Shown piece by piece: positions 38,755-43,203 of a DNA stretch of 43,203 nt; position 1 is the first letter of the stretch, and each line of letters starts with the position of its first letter. The notes below the pieces were generated by a model. The model ran no database searches. It saw nothing but the letters and a program-made list of their open reading frames with translations, and had not been told where the DNA came from. Source of the stretch: a virus. The stretch covers positions 1 through 43,203 of IMG/VR virus record IMGVR_UViG_3300032220_002271. One strand, 5' to 3'. The position numbers and the translations under genes are program-made.

Positions 38755-39001
38755 GGTCATCACCAGCTGCTTTATCCGCTCCTACTACGAGCAGGGCGTG
38801 CTGTACCACTGGGAAGTGCTGCTCAACCCCGAACAAATCCGCCCCGGTGTGATCGCTTGCGACGAAATCGCCATCTTTCACGAAGAGCACCAGGCGCGCG
38901 ACTTCGTCCGCAACCTCAAAGCCGAATACCCCGATCTCGCAGAGCTGGCCATCGTGCCCAGCGACTGCCCTCAGGCGTCACCACACGGAGCCAATGAATG
39001 A
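38747..39001 (+). CDS. early protein, unknown (84 aa)
   Basis: 84-residue mixed alpha/beta protein starting MRKVITSCFIRSYYEQGVLY. It overlaps the ParB-like gene by eight bases and the next gene by four. The pattern of strands then an acidic helix (FHEEHQARDFVRNLKAEYPD) suggests a small compact domain. No family recognised. Confidence 0.62.
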   Translation: MRKVITSCFIRSYYEQGVLYHWEVLLNPEQIRPGVIACDEIAIFHEEHQARDFVRNLKAEYPDLAELAIVPSDCPQASPHGANE

Positions 39002-39720
39002 CAACCGCTCATGCACAGAGGCCTGAGGCGTCAAGGCCCAAAAAGAAACGCACTCATTGGACATCTGCGATGGACAAGGTGCTACGCGCTCTCTACCCCA
39101 CAACAACAGCGCAACGGATTTCCGAGCAACTAGGTTGCCACCTGACTACGGTCAAAAAACGGATCAAACGGCTGAAGTTGCGCAAACGCCATCCAACCAC
39201 CCCAAGAAATCTTCAAGACACTCAATCCTTTGCATCATGGACCTCAGCAGACGAACAACTACTTCGGGATCTGTACCTGACAACACCCACCAGGGCCCTG
39301 GCAAAGCGTCTAAAGAGATCAGTGAACGCTCTTCATGTGCGCGCTCGAGTACTCGATCTGCCGAGAAAGAAGGCCCCGCTTCCAATTGGAGCAGAACGGG
39401 TGAATTCCAAGGGGCTGAGAGTTCGCAAGATTGCGAAAACAGGCAATCACCATCGCGATTACAAGCGCGTCGACCTAATCGAGTGGGAGCAGAAACATGG
39501 ACCGCTTCCTGCGGGAATGATTCTTGTGATTGCGAACCCATTCCTACCTCGCACGCCGGACAACTTGATTCCGATGACAGCACAGCAGCTGACAGCCCGT
39601 ATATCAGGACAAGAAATCTGCCCGGATATCAAAGAGCTTTGTCAGTTGCAGCGACAGCTGACCAAAGCACTCAAGCCTGCATCAATGAAGCCAAAGCGAC
39701 GCTGCGACAGCTCCTTCTGA
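38998..39720 (+). CDS. tandem HTH protein with degenerate HNH-like domain
   Basis: 240-residue basic protein. Two Myb/SANT or homeodomain-like HTH repeats: HWTSAMDKVLRALYPTTTAQ with ISEQLGCHLTTVKKRIKRL, and SWTSADEQLLRDLYLTTPTR with LAKRLKRSVNALHVRARVL. The C-terminal part (HHRDYKRVDLIEWEQKHGPL, PAGMILVIANPF) resembles phage HNH proteins, but the usual His of the HxxxWE strand is replaced (VDLIEWE), so nuclease activity is doubtful. A DNA-binding role seems likely. ATGA overlap with the previous gene. Confidence 0.65.
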   Translation: MTTAHAQRPEASRPKKKRTHWTSAMDKVLRALYPTTTAQRISEQLGCHLTTVKKRIKRLKLRKRHPTTPRNLQDTQSFASWTSADEQLLRDLYLTTPTRALAKRLKRSVNALHVRARVLDLPRKKAPLPIGAERVNSKGLRVRKIAKTGNHHRDYKRVDLIEWEQKHGPLPAGMILVIANPFLPRTPDNLIPMTAQQLTARISGQEICPDIKELCQLQRQLTKALKPASMKPKRRCDSSF

Positions 39721-39761
39721 AAGCACAAGCCAATAAGCATGAGTTATGCGATGAGCGCCGA

Positions 39762-39881
39762 ATGGCGATTCTTGCCGGCGTAGCGACCCTCGTCGACAGC
39801 ATCAGAACGCAAATTGCGCACAAAGCGCTTCCTCAAAGCGACGAATCGGAATTCTTCAAATCATCGGGAGAGTCGGTATGA
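39762..39881 (+). CDS. possible small coupled ORF
   Basis: The frame ending at 39881 overlaps the next start by four bases (ATGA), as real genes do in this operon. The shortest ATG start (39762) gives 39 residues (MAILAGVATLVDSIRTQIAH). The frame stays open upstream and looks protein-like (LRQLLLKAQANKHELCDERR), overlapping the end of the HTH/HNH gene; a TTG near 39637 would be the start of a longer form. Start undetermined. Confidence 0.4.
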   Translation: MAILAGVATLVDSIRTQIAHKALPQSDESEFFKSSGESV

Positions 39882-40219
39882 CTGCCACAAGAACAATTGA
39901 AACACTTCGATCGATTCTGTTTGACCAACTAGAGGCGCTCGCCTCCCCAGAGAAGTCGGTAGACCTCGGACGCGCCCGCTTGGTTAATGAAACAGCCCAG
40001 TTGATTGTCAACACCGCCAAGGTTGAAGTGGAACACGCCAAGGTTTTGAAAGGTGCACTAACGCTCCCATTCATTGAAGACCAAGAGAGCTTGCTTGAGC
40101 GGCCACACCAGCCAAACCCAGAAGCAAGTCAACCTCAAAAACTCTCGACGCAAGAAAAACTTCTCAACGGCAACGCCAACCACCCATGGCGAACCCTTGG
40201 AACTTGGAACAGGAGCTGA
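39878..40219 (+). CDS. small early protein of a phage family paired with HNH genes
   Basis: 113-residue protein. The first 60 residues (TIETLRSILFDQLEALASPE, then ARLVNETAQLIVNTAKVEVE) match a small helical family that commonly follows HNH/HTH genes in phages of Pseudomonas and Burkholderiales. The C-terminus is variable and probably disordered. Role unknown. The start overlaps the preceding stop (ATGA) and the stop lies just before the next start. Confidence 0.65.
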   Translation: MTATRTIETLRSILFDQLEALASPEKSVDLGRARLVNETAQLIVNTAKVEVEHAKVLKGALTLPFIEDQESLLERPHQPNPEASQPQKLSTQEKLLNGNANHPWRTLGTWNRS

Positions 40220-40221
40220 GC

Positions 40222-41094
40222 ATGCCCATCAACAAGACTCTTCCCCAATGCGACTGCATCAACTCTTGCGGCGATGACGACCGTGTTGGGCAAGGCGCAG
40301 CGCAGCCCTGTAGCGCCTACCACAAGATGCTGGCCTCACAGGCTGACCACGAGGCTGTCCGCAACCTCTCGTGCGCCATGATGTCAAAGCTGCAAGACTC
40401 CCGCTCCAAAGGTCGCAGCGGCTGGAACGACAAAACCCAATGCTCAGCAGAGCATCTGTCTCAACTGCTGCGCGAGCATGTGGAAAAAGGCGATCCTGTG
40501 GATGTCGCAAACTTCTGCGCATTCCTTTCGGCACGCGGCGAAGGCATTACGCCCCAAGCAGCGCCCATAGCCGCTGCAGTGTCTGGCGGATGGCAGGAGC
40601 TTGCGGCACGCGTGATGGATGCATTGGCTGACGCTCAGGATCGCACTAATGCCAAGTACCCAGAGCATGTGAAGTGCTACCCAAACTGGGAGACAAAGCC
40701 CAGACATCTGCGCTGGCTTGCAGAAATGTTTCGCACTGGCAAACCTATTGGGAACGGAGCCGGCCAGCCTGACGTCCTCGCCGCGCTTTGCGCCACCCAG
40801 GGAACAGCCGCGCCAGTAGTGTCTAGCAAACTGATCGAAGCAGTGGACGCCTGGTTCGCGCACAACACGGGACTCGGCGGATGCTCTGATAAAGATGTAG
40901 CGGAGCTTGCCGCAATCTTTGCAGCAGACTCAAGTGATGCAGCACGCTATCGCTGGCTTAGAGACATCAGCGTCCCCCCTCACAACTTTTACTTGTCCGT
41001 GCCCGAGGAATTCGCGGGCGTGAAGTACGCAAAGAACGAAGTAGACAACTACATTGACGCCGCCATTGCCGCCCAGCGGGGAGACGCAGCATGA
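40222..41094 (+). CDS. phage protein with DUF551/eae-like segment
   Basis: 290-residue protein. I chose the ATG at 40222 (MPINKTLPQCDCINSCGDDD) because AGGAG lies about eight bases upstream and it starts two bases after the previous stop; an ATG at 40186 overlaps that gene. Residues 50-120 contain the HLSQLLREHVEKGDPVDVAN and FCAFLSARGEGI pattern common in lambdoid accessory proteins, and the C-terminus has an ARYRWLRDISVPP segment also common in them. The N-terminal Cys cluster (CDCINSC) may bind a metal. Function unknown. Confidence 0.62.
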   Translation: MPINKTLPQCDCINSCGDDDRVGQGAAQPCSAYHKMLASQADHEAVRNLSCAMMSKLQDSRSKGRSGWNDKTQCSAEHLSQLLREHVEKGDPVDVANFCAFLSARGEGITPQAAPIAAAVSGGWQELAARVMDALADAQDRTNAKYPEHVKCYPNWETKPRHLRWLAEMFRTGKPIGNGAGQPDVLAALCATQGTAAPVVSSKLIEAVDAWFAHNTGLGGCSDKDVAELAAIFAADSSDAARYRWLRDISVPPHNFYLSVPEEFAGVKYAKNEVDNYIDAAIAAQRGDAA

Positions 41095-41303
41095 GCGCAC
41101 AAAAGCATTCCCACGGCTGCTGCGCAGACAAGGCGTGTAGCGAAAAGACCTGCATGGAGTTACCCGAAGGCAAGACTTGCGGCCACTGCGTGCATGAGCG
41201 CAGGTGCTGCACGATCTTTGGGCACACGCCCTCCGACACCTATTGCGACTGGTTCCCTAGGCGTTTCGCAGAAAAGCCAGCGCAAGCAAAGGAGAAGAAA
41301 TGA
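41091..41303 (+). CDS. Cys-rich small protein
   Basis: 70-residue protein with ten Cys, several paired (GCCADKACSEKTC, CGHCVHERRCC) and a C-terminal YCDWFPRRF with a Lys-rich tail. A zinc-ribbon or metal-binding fold is plausible. It resembles the other Cys-containing protein at 36362-36583 in size and basic end. ATGA overlap on both sides places it in the early operon. Confidence 0.62.
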   Translation: MSAQKHSHGCCADKACSEKTCMELPEGKTCGHCVHERRCCTIFGHTPSDTYCDWFPRRFAEKPAQAKEKK

Positions 41304-41707
41304 TCCCCGCACTGAGCATTCGCCAACCGTGGGCCTGGCTGATCGTCAACGGCCACAAGGACATAGAAAACCGCGACTGGCCCACGAATTTTCGTGGCCG
41401 TCTGCTGATTCACGCCGGCCTCACCATGACCCGCAAGTACTACGACCAGGTCGTGCAGGAACTGGACGGCCTGGGCCTGCTGCCGGCAGACCTTCCAGCC
41501 TACGAGGATCTGCATCGCGGTGGCTTTGTGGGCTGGACGCATGTGGCCGACTGCGTCCAAGAGTCCAGCTCGAAGTGGAAGCAAGAAGGCACCTGGGGCT
41601 TTGTCTTGCACAGCAGCTCGCCAATCGACTTCCTCCCCTGGAAGGGCAAGCTCAATTTCTTCAATGTCCCCAACGGGGTACTACAGGATGGAGTCAGCCA
41701 TGGCTGA
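41300..41707 (+). CDS. ASCH-domain protein
   Basis: 135-residue protein. The beginning (PALSIRQPWAWLIVNGHKDI, ENRDWPTNFRGRLLIHAG) is the hallmark of ASCH domains, beta-barrel folds related to PUA that often bind RNA or modified nucleotides. Here it could bind tRNA or phage RNA; no catalytic residue is proven. It overlaps its neighbours by four and eight bases. Confidence 0.8.
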   Translation: MIPALSIRQPWAWLIVNGHKDIENRDWPTNFRGRLLIHAGLTMTRKYYDQVVQELDGLGLLPADLPAYEDLHRGGFVGWTHVADCVQESSSKWKQEGTWGFVLHSSSPIDFLPWKGKLNFFNVPNGVLQDGVSHG

Positions 41708-41957
41708 AGTAACCATAACACTGCTCCCCGCAGCCCTGGCAAAGGAACAGGCAGCGCCTTTTCTGTCCCTGAGCGAGTCGACCTTTGAGAAGCTGGTGCG
41801 GGAGGGCAGTCTTCCCAAGCCCAGGCAACTGGCAGACCGGCGCGTAGCCTGGGTCCGATCGGAGCTGGAAGCCTGGCTCCTGCAGCGGCCTCATTCTCAA
41901 CAGCTGCCCCCACCGAACACAGGGGCACCTAAGCGGCGATCAGAGCCTCCAGCTTGA
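41700..41957 (+). CDS. AlpA/excisionase-type HTH protein
   Basis: 85-residue DNA-binding protein with a MerR/AlpA-type HTH: FLSLSESTFEKLVREGSLPK, then ADRRVAWVRSELEAWLLQ. Such proteins bind near attachment sites and steer integrase towards excision. I chose the ATG at 41700, which has GGAG six bases upstream; an ATG at 41688 is also open. Its 3' end overlaps the convergent integrase gene by 29 bases, as often seen for xis/int pairs. Confidence 0.78.
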   Translation: MAEVTITLLPAALAKEQAAPFLSLSESTFEKLVREGSLPKPRQLADRRVAWVRSELEAWLLQRPHSQQLPPPNTGAPKRRSEPPA

Positions 41958-43203
41958 CGCTCAAAGCACTCAGCCACTCGATGCGCTCCGCATCGTAGTG
42001 GTAGAGGTTGTAATCACCGGCCACGCCGGGAAGAACGTGCCCCAGAATAGCCTCCCCCACCTCGTGGGGGCACCCCATAGAAGCTAACAAAGTGCGTCCA
42101 GTGCGCCTCAGGTCATGGGGCGACCAATGCGTAACCGTCAGTCGCTCCCGCTGGTGGTCATCACGCGAATTGCTGTAGGGCTGGAAGTAATGCACCTTGG
42201 ACTGCATGTATGACTGGTGCTGGACTTTGATCGTCCCATCGCGCCCCTTACAGGGGAACAGCAGTTCCCCATGATCAGCCAGCAGGCGCTGCACGATCTT
42301 TTCAGCCCTGCCAAATAGGGGCACCCTCAAGTGATACGCAGACTCAATATGGCGAGTCTTCATCCCGCTCTTGGGGATGGTCCACCACCATTGACCATCC
42401 TGAGCCTGGCTGATCTGACTGCGCTGCATGCGGCATATCTCAATACCACGGGTACACGTCCACAGCTGCAGCTCTAAGAAGTCACGCACCTGCTGGCTGA
42501 ATCTAGGCAGATCCTCCAGCACCAGTAGCTTGATCTCTTGATCCGACAGCACCCGCTTGTCCGTCCCCTTGTGCTTGCCTTCTCGCATTGCCCCCTTGCT
42601 ACGAAGCTTCAAAGAGGTCTTTTGCTCCCACCAGTTGGGCAAGTCATCACTCACGCGGCCAGATTCCTGAGCCAATCTCCAGGCCGCTGCCATCTCGGAT
42701 TTGACCGACCTGGCGAGCATCGGTCTGTCAGATAGCCCCCGGATAAGCTCGAACACCACACCACGCGACACCGAGTGCGCCGGCAAGACAGCGATCGACG
42801 CGACTGCCTTTCGCAGCCGCAGAGTCACCTGATGTGCCCCCTTGGGCGCTCGACTTACTTGCAGATACTTGACGCTGTAGTCCTCCACCATCTGACTCAC
42901 GGTGTAGGAACCAGGCACCGAACCCACCGGCGCAGCACGACTGACTTTCTTCTCGATCGCCGGATCTCGCCCTTCGTTTCTGGCCGCCTGGAGCTTTTTC
43001 CATTCAGCTATCGCATCAGATATAGAGACCTCCGGCCATATACCAATCTTGATCTGCCGCAGCTTCTGATCCAAAGTGCTGCGGTAGCGATATGTCCAGG
43101 TTTTTCTGGTGATCGAGGATTCAAGCCTCAACCCCGGACAGCCTTGGACGACAATATGCTGACCAGGCTGAAGTGCTTTGGCGTTCCGCGCATCGAAATA
43201 CAT
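41929..43203 (-). CDS. tyrosine integrase
   Basis: 424-residue site-specific recombinase, complete and starting at the last base of the window. N-terminal arm-binding region, then a SAM-like core-binding domain and the catalytic domain with family residues: Arg in CTRGIEICRM (about 254), HDLRR (about 370), GHVLPG (about 393) and a Tyr in the YNLYHYDAERIEW segment near the C-terminus. It would integrate and, with the neighbouring AlpA-type protein, excise the phage. The attachment site is expected just beyond the right edge and is not visible here. Confidence 0.92.
   Translation of the reverse strand: MYFDARNAKALQPGQHIVVQGCPGLRLESSITRKTWTYRYRSTLDQKLRQIKIGIWPEVSISDAIAEWKKLQAARNEGRDPAIEKKVSRAAPVGSVPGSYTVSQMVEDYSVKYLQVSRAPKGAHQVTLRLRKAVASIAVLPAHSVSRGVVFELIRGLSDRPMLARSVKSEMAAAWRLAQESGRVSDDLPNWWEQKTSLKLRSKGAMREGKHKGTDKRVLSDQEIKLLVLEDLPRFSQQVRDFLELQLWTCTRGIEICRMQRSQISQAQDGQWWWTIPKSGMKTRHIESAYHLRVPLFGRAEKIVQRLLADHGELLFPCKGRDGTIKVQHQSYMQSKVHYFQPYSNSRDDHQRERLTVTHWSPHDLRRTGRTLLASMGCPHEVGEAILGHVLPGVAGDYNLYHYDAERIEWLSALSVKLEALIAA

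Noticed and set aside
41929-43203. tRNA gene or attachment core next to the integrase
   Set aside because: No tRNA-like cloverleaf and no direct repeat shared by the two ends could be seen; the sites probably lie outside the window.

Overview
The window is an almost complete temperate siphophage genome (prophage) from a GC-rich host. Lambda-type packaging and head proteins, an early operon of ATGA-coupled small genes and the codon use point to a betaproteobacterium of the Burkholderiales, perhaps a Comamonadaceae member. That host assignment is an inference; no host gene is certain. The window opens at the first codon of a small gene and closes exactly at the start codon of a tyrosine integrase, so the attachment sites probably lie just outside it.

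Layout from left to right: (1) 1-520, two small plus-strand genes of unknown role. (2) 573-3276, leftward: Dam-like DNA adenine methylase, spanin pair (Rz with Rz1 embedded in another frame), a DUF6527-like protein and a membrane-anchored lytic transglycosylase. (3) 3360-18231, leftward tail genes: hub, fibre-type proteins, a 1197-residue structural protein, tape measure, tube and terminator proteins, with one small membrane gene facing the other way. (4) 18231-27734, leftward head and packaging genes: major capsid, decoration protein, S49 protease with nested scaffold, portal, adaptor, an HTH regulator and terminase. (5) 27731-28190, a 59-codon unlisted gene, an AT-rich stretch and a dyad-symmetric array of twelve GTTAC iterons, the probable replication origin. 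(6) 28190-31315, leftward replication genes: SF3 helicase, Toprim primase and a CII-like protein. (7) 31316-33563, immunity and control region: inverted repeats, terminators, a Cro/YdaS-like gene, a short CI-like repressor, a lysogeny-expressed membrane protein and shared operators. (8) 33564-41957, rightward early operon of about 17 tightly coupled genes, including an SF3-helicase relative that lacks its ATPase motifs, a large ParB-like protein, an HTH/HNH-like protein, an ASCH protein and an AlpA-type excisionase. (9) 41929-43203, integrase, convergent with the excisionase.

How it seems to work: the short repressor and the Cro-like protein probably share operators at 32259-32312. The same operator recurs over the early promoter at 33487-33529, so one switch would control lysogeny and the rightward operon. 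The leftward transcript passes a terminator at 31595-31631 before entering the replication genes, as lambda transcripts pass tR1. Helicase and primase would act at the iteron array. Late genes run leftward from terminase through head, tail and lysis and contain three internal intrinsic terminators (24.3, 17.4 and 3.3 kb). An HTH regulator gene lies immediately upstream of the first of these.

The most unusual points are the perfectly mirrored iteron array, the ATPase-dead helicase paralogue inside a cassette bounded by 19-bp direct repeats, three exact copies of a 16-bp near-palindrome inside unrelated genes, and the phased TTCCGA palindromes ahead of the replication operon.
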